Positions 53,882 through 63,172 of a DNA stretch of 64,000 nt are shown piece by piece. The notes beneath the pieces were generated by a model. That model ran no database searches. It saw only the letters and a program-made list of their open reading frames with translations, and was not told the origin of the DNA. Position 1 is the stretch's first letter. Every line of letters starts with the position of its first letter. The position numbers and the translations under genes were made by a program. Where the stretch lies: positions 222,365 through 286,364 of the forward strand of contig CAVORP010000006.1 in the NCBI GenBank assembly GCA_963698645.1. Reading direction: 5' to 3'. The DNA comes from Ovoidimarina sp963698645 (GTDB taxonomy: Bacteria; Pseudomonadota; Alphaproteobacteria; Rhodobacterales; Rhodobacteraceae).

Positions 53882-55608
53882 GGCTGCTCCTCCCGGGCGA
53901 AAATATAGAAGAGATCGCGGTTGTCGGGATAACCAAGAAACCGCGGGATGACCGTTCCGCCATCGCCCGGCTTGTCGAACTGCGCCATGCCGGAGATCAG
54001 GTGCTCGACATGGATCGTTTCATCCTGCCGGGGGTATAGCGCCAAGTAGGTATGTTCGAGGGCGTTCATGTCGAGCAGCATAGCGTAGGCACAGCCATAG
54101 GCCTGAAAGGTGCGCGCCATGGCCGAGGGGGTGGCGGTCGAAAAGTAACCGTAGATCAGATAGTTGCGTCCCTCGAATTCTTGCAGGCAGCCGCCCGCAC
54201 GGAGGGTCCGAAGCTCCGCTTCTGCGCTGCCCGACCAGTTTCCGGGCCCCCACTGATTGACCCGTTCGCCGGGCACGAGAGCGCCGGTCTTGGGATCGGT
54301 CTGAACAAGTGCAACACCGTTCTGCCGGGCATGCATCAGGCGCGGCAGAAGCGCGTTGTCGGCCTCTTCCCACGTCTTCATGCCAATCGTGCCATCGTCG
54401 AGAACATAGAGCGTCGAGAGCCCGGTCTTCAGCTTGCTGTAGATCACACCTTTCTCGATGAAGCCGTAGTGCTTCCCGGTGTCGATCACCGCGTAGTCGC
54501 CGAACTTGAATGCTCCGTGCTGGCGCTTGAACCCGGCGGTGAAGGTTGCGATCGTGCGCCCCGCAACATCGGGGCTGACCATACCGCTACGGACGAGCGG
54601 ACGGGCGTCGCCGATGCCATCCGGGCCGGGAAGACCGGGGATGCGGGCCGGCTGGCGCGGCCTGGGCGACCAATCGAGCCGCGGGTGATCGGTGCCGAGC
54701 GCAAAGCCAAGCCCGTAACGTTCGAGGTCAAAGGCGACCATATAGGCCACGGCCTTGCCTTCGATCCCGTCGAGGCGATTGACGTTCCCCGGCCCGGTCA
54801 GGATTTCGGCACTGACGGTGCGCGGCTGGATGGCGCTGACGAATACGCCGTCAAGTCCCGTGGCGGTGTACCATTGGCCCGTGATCATCGCCTTTTGATC
54901 GCGGTCGCCAAGGGCGATGCCGAACCCGATGGGGGCGATCGCGCTTTCCGCGTATTTCAGCTCTATCCTTGCCGGGCAAGGTCCGTTCTCGACGCAAGCG
55001 CCGGGGCCGCCTTCGACCAGATCCGAGGTTTCGGCGTGTCGGTCCTTGTAGAGTGTTTCGCGGACAACCCGTACCACGTCTTCGCCCTTCCAGACGTGAT
55101 CGCGGAGAAAGTCGGTAACCTTCTCCAGACTGCTGCGCGACCCGGGAACGGCGTTTCGGAGGTAGAGCCTTGCCCCACAGAGGGGAGCGAAGGGCAGGCC
55201 GCTTTGGCGGGCTCCGGCAAGTTCGCCCGGTTCCTTCGACCAGGGTGTGCACAGCGTCTCACCACCGGATGCGGAGATCCGCAATCCCGCCTCCGACAGC
55301 ACGAGACGCTGACCATCCGGATCAGGGTTTTCGATGTGATACGATTCACGACCAAGGCGCAGGAGAAACGTCGCATTGATGTTGGGATTGAGCGAGACGA
55401 GCGAGATCGTTTCGCCCGAGGCCAGCGTCGCCGTCTCTTCGCTCCGAAAAGGCTGCAACTCGATGATCGTCTTGACGGCTTGGGCGTCATATTCGGCCAT
55501 CTGTTCTGGCGACGCAGGATAACCCTGCGCCCCCGCATTTGTTCCTGAAAGGCCGAACACTCCGATCAGCAATGCGCCTGCCAGTCTGGTCTTCTTGTCT
55601 GCACGCAT
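53878..55608 (-). CDS. Secreted protein, phosphodiester-glycosidase (NAGPA)-like C-terminal part
   Basis: A 576-residue exported protein: signal peptide MRADKKTRLAGALLIGVFGL...NAGA, N-terminal beta-rich region (residues about 50-200), then AVAYMVAFDLERYGLGFALG and a C-terminal half with FKFGDYAVIDTGKHYGFIEK, YVLDDGTIGMKTWEEADNAL and FQAYGCAYAMLLDMNALEHT. The last block resembles the end of NAGPA domains (GxxxALxLDxGG), but the match is partial, so the activity is only suggested. It starts 17 bases after the epimerase stop and is coupled to the FGE-like gene. Confidence 0.6.
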   Translation of the reverse strand: MRADKKTRLAGALLIGVFGLSGTNAGAQGYPASPEQMAEYDAQAVKTIIELQPFRSEETATLASGETISLVSLNPNINATFLLRLGRESYHIENPDPDGQRLVLSEAGLRISASGGETLCTPWSKEPGELAGARQSGLPFAPLCGARLYLRNAVPGSRSSLEKVTDFLRDHVWKGEDVVRVVRETLYKDRHAETSDLVEGGPGACVENGPCPARIELKYAESAIAPIGFGIALGDRDQKAMITGQWYTATGLDGVFVSAIQPRTVSAEILTGPGNVNRLDGIEGKAVAYMVAFDLERYGLGFALGTDHPRLDWSPRPRQPARIPGLPGPDGIGDARPLVRSGMVSPDVAGRTIATFTAGFKRQHGAFKFGDYAVIDTGKHYGFIEKGVIYSKLKTGLSTLYVLDDGTIGMKTWEEADNALLPRLMHARQNGVALVQTDPKTGALVPGERVNQWGPGNWSGSAEAELRTLRAGGCLQEFEGRNYLIYGYFSTATPSAMARTFQAYGCAYAMLLDMNALEHTYLALYPRQDETIHVEHLISGMAQFDKPGDGGTVIPRFLGYPDNRDLFYIFAREEQP

Positions 55609-55625
55609 GTCGCCGCTCCCCTTTT

Positions 55626-56666
55626 TCAGAATAGGTGTTTTGCCAGTTCGAGGGCACCGCGTTTCCACGGCACCCGGTGCGAGACCCCTTGCGCCGCATT
55701 CAGACTGTCGCGGTTTGTGACGTACCAGTCGTAGTTACGGATCAGCGCGTCCTTGTTCGAATACCGCGGCACAAATCCAAGCCGCGTTTCGATCTTCTCA
55801 ATGCTCACGTAGCTGTCCCGCGCCACTGTATCATATATCCACGCGTAGACCGGAGAGAGGCGCAGCGCCTCAAGCAGCTTCAGCGTCAAGATCGCCGGAC
55901 GCGCGGGCAAAGCCACGACATGCTTGCCATGACCGGCCCGGTCTAGCACCGCCTGAAAATCCTCCCTGAGCGTCGTAAACTCCGCGGCACCGACGTTGAA
56001 TACATCGTTGACTTGGTCTTCCTCGAGCGTGGCACACAGATAGACGGCTTGGCACAGGTCCTCGACATCGAGAAGCTGATACCTGTTCATACCCCCGCCG
56101 ATGATAGGGAAGTTCCGCCCCTCGAAGGCGAAATCGTAAAGCAGTTCAAAGATACCGAGCCGTTCGGGGCCGACGAACGATTTCGGTCGCAGCACCGGGA
56201 GGCAGAGACCCGCTTTGCGAAATTCCTGGCAGACTTCCTCGGCTTCGATCTTGGCCCTGCCATAGGGTCCGACGCCGGAAACCGGGTCGTCCTCGAGGAT
56301 CGGATGGTGATCGGGCACCCCGTAGACTGCCGTGGAGGAAATGAACACGAAACGCCGGATCCCGGCCCGACGGGTCGCTTCCAACAAGACGCGGGTCCCA
56401 TCCACGTCGGTCGAACGGATTTCTTCCGGCGAATAGAGCGGCAGCGCCGCCGCGCAGTGTACAACGACATCGACGCCATCGACGGCAGTTCGGGCAACTT
56501 CGGGATCGCGTATATCGCCCTCCATCGCGTCGACTGACCCCGCGTGAGTGACCGAGAATGGTGCGATATCAAGGCTACGAACCATGTGCCCCCGCGCGAG
56601 CAGATGGCGAACGAGATTGATACCAAGGAATCCCGAACCGCCTGTGACGAGGAAATCAATACCCAA
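55626..56666 (-). CDS. NAD-dependent epimerase/dehydratase (extended SDR)
   Basis: A 346-residue extended short-chain dehydrogenase. NAD-binding motif FLVTGGSGFLGINLVRHLLA at the N-terminus, DIRDPEVARTAV, catalytic FISSTAVYGVP (Ser) and YGRAKIEAEE (Tyr-x3-Lys), then VLRPKSFVGPERLGIFELLY. It probably epimerises or oxidises a nucleotide-linked or lipid-linked sugar. The start is a TTG at 56666 after GAGGA. It is the first gene of a three-gene operon with two secreted proteins, tying sugar chemistry to export. Confidence 0.85.
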   Translation of the reverse strand: MGIDFLVTGGSGFLGINLVRHLLARGHMVRSLDIAPFSVTHAGSVDAMEGDIRDPEVARTAVDGVDVVVHCAAALPLYSPEEIRSTDVDGTRVLLEATRRAGIRRFVFISSTAVYGVPDHHPILEDDPVSGVGPYGRAKIEAEEVCQEFRKAGLCLPVLRPKSFVGPERLGIFELLYDFAFEGRNFPIIGGGMNRYQLLDVEDLCQAVYLCATLEEDQVNDVFNVGAAEFTTLREDFQAVLDRAGHGKHVVALPARPAILTLKLLEALRLSPVYAWIYDTVARDSYVSIEKIETRLGFVPRYSNKDALIRNYDWYVTNRDSLNAAQGVSHRVPWKRGALELAKHLF

Positions 56667-56669
56667 CTC

Positions 56670-57387
56670 TACATCCTCACCGGACCAATTCCGCAGCGCG
56701 CCATGTTCGACCGACCGTCAACCGAGCCCCCACCCGGCCGAGGTTGCCGGCGAAAAGCAATCTCTGCCCAGTTATGTTCGCAGACATCTGGCCGGACCTG
56801 GTGCCCTTTTGGGGGGCCGGCGCGTTGTGGTGGGTGGACTTCATTATCAACCTCTCCGACTGTTGAAAGGCACGCAAAAGTTGATCCATTTGTACCCGAG
56901 GCAGCCATGGGGACAGTTGACCCGGATCAAATGGGTTCGGTGGAGGTCCCACCGGGCGCCCGGGCAGATGCGCTATCCTGCCCTGAAGACCACGATTGGC
57001 AGGCAGGCGGATGGCGTCGAAGTAGCCCTCGGCTTCTCGCGCCTTGTACTGTCATGCAAGCCAAGCACCTCGTCCAGTCCCCGGGACAACAGAAGTCCGC
57101 GAACTGACCTGGCATTCGAACGATGGAATTTCAAACGCATAAGGCGATCAAGACTGAGCCGCAGATCCCCCGGTTCTTTTGTACCCTACGGGTAATCCAT
57201 CACGCGCCCCTTCAACCCCATTGTCATGCTGACAAATCATGGTGATTATCAGCAGAGTTAAATCATCGAATTACTTGGGAAATTCAAGTTGAAGGAATTT
57301 CCCATAAACCATCTTGTCGGTGATAATGAGTTTTCGCATTTTGGCTTTGAGTAATTTCGAAGAGCACATTGTGCCTGCGCACAATGG
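56670..57387. other. Region without recognisable genes upstream of the IS remnant
   Basis: About 720 bases. I find no family in any frame; short open frames here are unlike coding sequence of the window. From about 57200 onward the composition becomes A/T-rich. It may contain decayed mobile-element DNA, but only the following 140 bases can be identified. Confidence 0.45.
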
Positions 57388-57528
57388 TGCACCACAACGA
57401 AACAGCGGCAGGCCGTAGTCAATCCCTGGCTTGAGCACTACAACCACACCACTCCGCATCAAGCCATGAACCTGCGGTCACCGTTTTCTGAAACCCAAGT
57501 CAGAAATTTCCACGACATTAGGGATTAG
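57388..57528 (+). mobile_element. Remnant of an IS3-family transposase (OrfB C-terminus)
   Basis: One plus-strand frame reads KQRQAVVNPWLEHYNHTTPH then QAMNLRSPFSETQVRNFHD and a stop at 57528. WLxHYNxxxPHQxxNxRSP is the C-terminal signature of IS3-type DDE transposases. The DDE residues and OrfA are missing. No terminal inverted repeats were found. It marks old transposition at the border between the glycan-type cluster and the chemotaxis pair. Confidence 0.7.
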
Positions 57529-57617
57529 ATAAATTCGTGTTGAAAATCAGCAGCCGACAAATGGCAGCTCGGGTCAGCATCCGACTTCAGGGGCTAGCTC
57601 ACCTTATGGCACTGGCG

Positions 57618-59038
57618 TCAGACAGTTTCCAAATCCAGTCCTGGCAGAGAATTCACATTGAAAATCGGCAACAGTGTCTTTGTATCGCCGGCCCCCAATT
57701 GCACGACCAAATCCTGTTTGGCCGCCTGCCCCTCAACTGGGCTTTCACGCCACTGTGAAAGTTCAATTCCGACCACGTGGTCGACCAGAAACCCAATCTG
57801 CGACCCAGCTTTGCCGCTCATGAGAACCTTTGCCTGTTCATTTTGCACTTGCCCGGCACCAAGCCGTTCGCGCAGATCAATCAAGGCTATAGCCTCCCCG
57901 AGCCTCGAGAAATATCCCCGAAAACCGCCTATGTTCGAACCCGTGGGTGTCAGATTTTTCGGTTGTTCGAGAATGCATGTCAGCTGCAACAATGGGATCG
58001 CAATCCTCTTGTGCAGATCGACGATAAGGTATTGCTCTCGCTCCCTTACTATGTTGCTGGGGGTTTTGCTATCTTGCACTGCGTCAGCTCCGACCACCTT
58101 ATTTGCTTCTAGGCGGGACAGGCTGGCTAGATCAGCCACCTCTTGGGTTTGACGCAACAGGTCGACGTCCACGACGTAAGTCTGTTCTCCATCGTCGTGA
58201 ACCAAGACTTTGTCGATGAAATTCCGACCTGCTTGCCAAAAAGGAATCCGTGACTCCTTGGCGGTATGAAAGGTCCGAATGTCGCGAATTGCATCGACCG
58301 CAATACCCAACAGCAAATTGTCGTTGAACCGCAAGACGACCACCTCGGAAGCAATGCGAAACTGACGCTTGCCAAGACCGAGAATGGTGACGGGGCAAAT
58401 CACCGGTATGCGACGGTTATGGTAGGAAATCTCCCCCAAGCATGAGCCCGACGTAATGGCCGATTCCTCGATCGCCTGATTGGGCACCGCGGCATATACT
58501 TCGACCGCTGGAATCGAATAGAGCGCGCCGCCTGCCATGAAGGTCAGCATCGGAGGACCTCTGTCGCTGGCGGCTCGAGGGATTCTATCCGTCAGATTGG
58601 CTGCCAACACACCGGGGATGGCAAAGATTTCAGCCACCTCCAGGATCGAGACAAACTGATCCTCAAAAGGAAAGACCGAATCGAAGAACGATGTTCTCGG
58701 AGATTTATTTTCCGAGATCTTCCCGATCTGGTCTGGTGAGATGGTCGCAATGCCCACGATTTCATCAACGTAGAATGCCAAAGACCGTCGAGCATGTTCG
58801 AGAACGAAACCCAGTCGAGGGCCACTATCGCGAGGACCAAAGCTGCCAATGAACGAGATGTTCATTACCGGGACCAGCCGTCCCCGCAGATTAACTCCGC
58901 CGTGCAATAAGTCAGACTTGATTGGCAGATCCTGCTCGCCACTGATGTGAAAGACCTCCGAGAGGTTTTCAATCGGGATCCCATGGCAGTCTTGCCGATC
59001 CGGACTACTCCAAAGGTGAGGCTGGTACCTTCAATCAT
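57618..59038 (-). CDS. Three-domain CheW-like protein (frame broken once)
   Basis: A scaffold of about 473 codons made of three consecutive CheW domains. The first has GIPIENLSEVFHISGEQDLP and LLHGGVNLRGRLVPVMN, the second MLTFMAGGALYSIPAVEVYA with NRRIPVICP, the third YLIVDLHKRIAIPLLQLTCI with IALIDLRERLG and GFLVDHVVGIELS. CheW domains couple receptors to CheA. The frame breaks near 58976-58984 (one G missing from a G run), separating MIEGTSLTFGVVRIGKTAMG from the rest. Multi-CheW proteins without CheA are unusual. It starts seven bases after the receptor gene stop. Confidence 0.8.
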
Positions 59039-59045
59039 CGGCCAA

Positions 59046-59656
59046 TCAGTCAGACACAGTGGCGCGCAAATCGCTGACCAATTCGATGGCCGCGATCATG
59101 TCGCTTGTTTGCGCATCGCTTTCTTCAATGATCTTCGTCAGCGTGCTGCTGTTCTTCTCATGTGCATCCGCCTGTTCAACGAGGTCCTGACGGATCGCGT
59201 TGGCGCTGGCCTCGCCCGCACTGATGCGGCCTGTTACCTGCTCTATGTGCCTTCCGATGCCACGTGCCGCCTCGCTGTTTCGCTCGGCCAGCTTACGCAC
59301 TTCGTCGGCAACGATTGAGAAGCCGATCCCATGCTCTCCGGCGCGAGCAGCCTCGATCGCGGCGTTGAATGCCAAGAGATTGGTTTGAACAGCGATCTCA
59401 CTGACGACTTCGAGCGTTTCAGCCAGTTCCGAAGACATGTTCGAGACGTCGTTCAGTGGTTTCGACCGTCCTCCGACCTCCTCCGTGTTCTTGAGGGCCG
59501 ATTTCGAGAAGCATTCGAGGCTTCCAATAGGTTTGCGACAGATTCTTTGATCGTGACCGCCTTGCCGTTGCCGCTTTCGAATTTTTCATTGATTTCAGCC
59601 GAGCGCAGGCTGATCTTCTCTTCCAACCGACAAGTTGCGAGATCTCTAAGGCGCAT
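59046..59656 (-). CDS. Soluble methyl-accepting chemotaxis-type receptor (frame broken once)
   Basis: About 200 residues, all coiled coil, with the conserved MCP tip VVSEIAVQTNLLAFNAAIEA then RAGEHGIGFSIVADEVRKLA. No membrane helix and no sensor domain are visible, so it is a short cytoplasmic receptor or the remaining signalling part of a larger one. The frame breaks near 59518-59525 (one A missing) between TIKESVANLLE and SLECFSKSALKNTEEVGGRS. ATG 59656 (MRLRDLATCRLEEK) is the only credible start; an open frame upstream without ATG leaves truncation possible. Confidence 0.72.
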
Positions 59657-59706
59657 GCGATAACTTTGATCACCCTGGTCCCAACCGAATTCATTCTTTG
59701 TAGCAC

Positions 59707-60209
59707 ATCAAGTTGGGCTCAACTCCAATCGACGATGGAGGAATAATCCCGTGTTAGGCCACAGAGGGCATGACATTAAACTGTTTCTTATCCTCTGACG
59801 CTTACCACGGAAACGTCTCCAGAAAATTGGGACGTTCCTTAATGTCAAGCTTGTGGAGTGTATCAATGGCTATCGAAAAAAATATCGCGTCGGCCTCAAT
59901 TGCTGAGGTTGTGATCGTATTCTGGACAAGGGTAGATCATCATTGATGCGTTTGTCGCATCTGCTTGTCGGGATCGAATTGATCGCGATTGAAGTGCGCG
60001 CTGTCGTATTCGGTCGAGACTTGGTTCGGTAGTATCGGAAGCGGTTTGGCCTGACAGTCGATCCTGCAACGGCGTAATCTCAAGTGCTAAGCTGGGGCGG
60101 CAAGGCCAAGTGCTGCTTTCCGCTGAAAGCTCTATCTCAGACCCAAACAATGCATCTTGGGTCCTGAAGGATGATGCGATTGAGGAATACATTTCCGTTG
60201 TGTCGCACC
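59707..60209. other. Non-coding or decayed stretch
   Basis: About 500 A/T-richer bases upstream of the receptor gene. No gene recognised; the receptor promoter should be here. The last part may be the N-terminal end of the decayed DUF2478 gene but no match could be read. Confidence 0.4.
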
Positions 60210-60531
60210 AACGGACATCTCAACCAGAACCTGGGGGGTCGGGTCGAGCGGATGCTGACTTAACCGGGGGGCAGTCGAGGCCGCGGCAATTGCCGCGAAC
60301 GCTGGGCTGAGACACGTCGATTTCCGACGTCCTGATCCTGAACCGGTTCGGCAAGCTCGAGGCCACAGGCCGCGGTTTCATTCGGTTTTGAGTATCCGCG
60401 TCTTGGAAAGTGGCATGCCGGTGCTTGTTGCGTCAACAACCTTAACTATTCCGCTTTTCGAGAACTTTGCCGCAGGAACGGCGGTTGAATTACCAAATTC
60501 GGCTGGCGAGGCACCACCTGGATCTCGCTAA
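60210..60531 (+). pseudogene. Decayed DUF2478 family gene
   Basis: Three short frames together read GVGSSGC, then GAVEAAAIAANAGL, DVLILNRFGKLEATGRGFI and VLESGMPVLVASTTLTIPLF ending ENFAAGTAVELP. This follows DUF2478 proteins (P-loop-like NTPases linked to molybdenum operons), notably LILNRFGKLEAxGRGF. An in-frame stop and at least two shifts interrupt it, and the N-terminal nucleotide-binding part is missing. True decay is more likely than only sequencing error. Confidence 0.6.
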
Positions 60532-60844
60532 GCCATAAGATAATGCCAGGTGTTCGGGAAAGCCATGTGGTAAGAAAAAGCGTTCCTTTGTCCAGAATAG
60601 ATCTCGACCTGAGCCAAGTCGTGGAACCGCAAAGCACCCGAAAGGCTACGACATGAGGCGATCTCATGTTGCAACATCGCGCACACGAGGCCAACCTGGA
60701 TCGGATTGAATTGAAATATGAAGACCGGTCGAGTCGTCTGACAGCAGGTCATCGACAGATCCATCATGCCATAGCCGCTGCTTTTGCTCGAACATTATCC
60801 GAGCAGCAGGCGGAGAGAGTACAATTGACGGCTGATTTCAATTA
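60532..60844. other. Gap without recognisable gene
   Basis: About 310 bases between the DUF2478 remnant and the desaturase tail. No gene seen on either strand. It may include the 3' end of the sterol desaturase gene, whose stop cannot be placed exactly. Confidence 0.35.
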
Positions 60845-61713
60845 TTACTCCCGTCTTTTCACACGTGTGATCAGAAGTGACGCTTGCTGGCCTTTCGAGG
60901 GAGCGAAGGTCCAGCATCCGGTCAAGCCACAGGTCACGTGGTCGTCCGAAATTGTCAGCCATCCGATCGGCATATCCTCGTGTTCCGGAGTTTTCCGGTT
61001 GCGCCCGATAGGTGCCAAAGTGAGCTCGGTCCCACCAGGGAAGGTTGAAGCCGAAATTGCTGTTCGTCTCTTCAGGCCGGATCGAATGGTGGACACGGTG
61101 CATGTCAGGCGTGACCACGACCAGTCGGAGGACCCGGTCTACTCGACGTCGGCAACCGGACATTGGAGTGATTGAACATGGCGGTCGCGTTCAACAGGAC
61201 TTCGAAGATCAACACGGCCACGGCAGGCGGCCCCAAGGCCAGTGACCACAGCCAGCTTGATCCCCATCGACAGCAGGATTTCGATCGGGTGAAAACGCAA
61301 ACCGGTGGTGACGTCAAACTCGAGATCGGCATGATGCATGCGGTGCAGCCGCCACAGAACCGGCACTGCATGAAACATGACATGCTGCAGATAGATGACC
61401 CAGATCAAGAACAACGATCGAGATGGAACTGCGGCCCAACCCGGCACATCGATGATATTGAAAAGCCCCCGACCCGGTCCTGAGCAAGCACGGCCAAGAT
61501 CCGACCGCAAGGATCGGGAAGCTCAATCGTAGGAAAATGGTGTCGATCACTACGAGGCCGAGATTGTTCGTCCGAGCGGATGACCGCGGAATCATCGCCG
61601 CGCTTCGGCGGGGCGACTGCGAGCTCCCATAGCGCCATCGCCGCCAGAACGCCGAGAAATGCGATAAGGCGAAGTTGTGGTTCGGAGGCGATTAGGAAAT
61701 CTGCGATCGGCAC
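60845..61713 (-). CDS. Sterol desaturase/fatty acid hydroxylase-family protein (frame broken about five times)
   Basis: The order of segments is that of a complete gene: MPIADFLIASEPQLRLIAFL, NLGLVVIDTIFLRLSFPILA, GLFNIIDVPGWAAV, YLQHVMFHAVPVLWRLHRMH (first His box) with HHADLEFDVTTGLRFHPIEI, GPPAVAVLIFEVLLNATAMF, then VTPDMHRVHHSIRPEETNSN and FNLPWWDRAHFGTYRAQP. Breaks lie near 61556, 61519, 61467, 61233 and 61144, several at G runs. All His boxes (HRMHH, HRVHHS) remain. The start is GTG 61713. I favour a real gene with consensus errors; decay cannot be excluded because the contig end seems poor. Confidence 0.65.
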
Positions 61714-61749
61714 TTTGGGAAATCCTTCTTTTCGTTCGTAGAGTAGGCG

Positions 61750-61893
61750 TCAGGTGACGGTAAGCGGCGGCATTGCCAGCCGCGTCGGAGGGCGCTGGCC
61801 TTGCGCCAGTGCGAAATGGGTCGACGTTGAAGTCGGGGCGCCGGCGGTCAGGAGTGCCGCAGAGGTCGAAGTCAGAAAATGGCGTCTTTTCAT
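61750..61893 (-). pseudogene. Stub of a multicopper oxidase (Tat signal peptide only)
   Basis: A 47-codon frame: MKRRHFLTSTSAALLTAG, followed by a short linker and QGQRPPTRLAMPPLTVT, then a stop. RRHFL is a twin-arginine motif and RPPTRLAMPPL is the mature N-terminus of CopA/CueO-like oxidases. No copper-binding motifs follow, so the gene has lost nearly all its length. The sterol desaturase starts 36 bases downstream. Neighbouring SHOCT and DUF302 genes suit a former copper-handling locus. Confidence 0.6.
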
Positions 61894-62056
61894 TCGGTGG
61901 CCGCATTGGATACTCGAAAATGAAGGGCTGAAGGCGCTGGCCATTGATGGACCGTTCGTGGAACAACGTTGCGGAAAAGCTTTGGCGTTCAGCTGTTTGG
62001 AAACGCTTGTAGCTTTGGATGGATTGCGGGGGGCGCGGAAAAAGTGCCTACGAGGT

Positions 62057-62422
62057 TCAGTCTAACAGCAGCTTCTTGCGTTCGGCGAACTATCGAGTCG
62101 ATCTCACCCTTGGCATATCGTTCCTTCAGGAGCGCCAGCGCTCGGTCGTGTGCGGGGTGGCTTCTGACGGCGGGTCCGATCGCTCCAAACAGGCGCAGAA
62201 GATATATCATTCCGGCAACGATCCCGACCACGATCAGGATCATGAAGATCGGGCCAAGGACCATACCGAAACCTCCCCACTGGCTGCTGCCCCACATCAT
62301 GTCATGTCCATGAGTAAACGGACCGTATCGATCCGGGATTTCCCCGACCTGTGCCATCGCCGACGTCGCGGCACGCAGAGCGCGCCCGCCGCGGGGACAA
62401 TCGCCTTTTTCCTGAGTTCCAT
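62057..62422 (-). CDS. SHOCT-domain membrane protein (frame broken twice)
   Basis: About 120 residues: signal peptide MELRKKAIVPAAGAL..ATSAMAQ, a His/Met-rich stretch GPFTHGHDMMWGSSQWGG, a membrane helix (LGPIFMILIVVGIVAGMIYL) and a C-terminal SHOCT motif (ALALLKERYAKGEIDS...FAERKKLLLD). Breaks lie near 62380 and 62092. Start ATG 62422 and stop 62057 are the corrected limits. SHOCT proteins of this layout are common beside copper-resistance genes in Roseobacters. The His/Met stretch may bind metal, which is inferred. Confidence 0.7.
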
Positions 62423-62660
62423 GCTGTAACTCCTTCTGCATGGCATCAGCTCCGACCACCCATTAAGCCTCCTGATACGAGAGCACCGGCGCGTAGGCTC
62501 CTGATCTCTATCAAGACGGCGACGCCGAATTCCATAGAATGCTGCGGAGATACGCAGGCGTGGATGTCGACCCGAATCCTCCGGTATGGTCGCGCACCAC
62601 CAATTCGGTGCTCCCTTGCCGGTCAGCGTCTCCCAGCACTTAAAGAAGGAGGGCATTTCC

Positions 62661-63047
62661 GTGAGCTACACGATCAACCGCACCTTCGAGGGGGCGTCCT
62701 TCAAAGATATCGACGCCCGAACGCGCGCCGCTCTGGCCGACAATGGCTTTGGCGTTCTGACCGAGATCGACGTGCAAGCGACGATGAAAAAGAAGCTCGA
62801 TGTTGAGATGCCGGCCTATCGCATCCTGGGCGCCTGCAACCCGAAGATGGCGCATCAGGCGATCGGGATGGAGCCGCGGGTCGGCGCGATGCTGCCCTGC
62901 AATGTCATCCTGCGCGAGATTGAGGGCGGGGTCGAGGTCAGCGCCATCGACCCGGTTGCCTCGATGCAGGCGATCGACAACGCGGAGCTGACTGCCGTCG
63001 CGGGTCAGGTCCGCGATCTCCTCGCGAAGGCCGTCGAGGCGATCTGA
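62661..63047 (+). CDS. DUF302 family protein
   Basis: A 128-residue protein with the DUF302 features SYTINRTFEGASFKDIDART, ALADNGFGVLTEIDVQATMK, YRILGACNPKMAHQAIGMEP, IGLMLPCNVI-like GAMLPCNVILRE and the C-terminal VDPVASMQ-like block. The function of DUF302 is unknown; it often accompanies metal or redox stress genes. The start is GTG 62661 with an excellent ribosome site (AAGGAGGG) seven bases before; an upstream start at 62586 lacks homology. It is divergent from the SHOCT gene. Confidence 0.88.
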   Translation: MSYTINRTFEGASFKDIDARTRAALADNGFGVLTEIDVQATMKKKLDVEMPAYRILGACNPKMAHQAIGMEPRVGAMLPCNVILREIEGGVEVSAIDPVASMQAIDNAELTAVAGQVRDLLAKAVEAI

Positions 63048-63172
63048 GATATCGAAGCCCGATCTGCCGACTGTAGTCTTTTGGCGCAGCAGGCACGGCG
63101 TTTGTCTGCCCGAGTACGTCTTTCTCGCGCGCGTTCACATCCGCGAGGACAATCACGATCAATGTTGTATCA

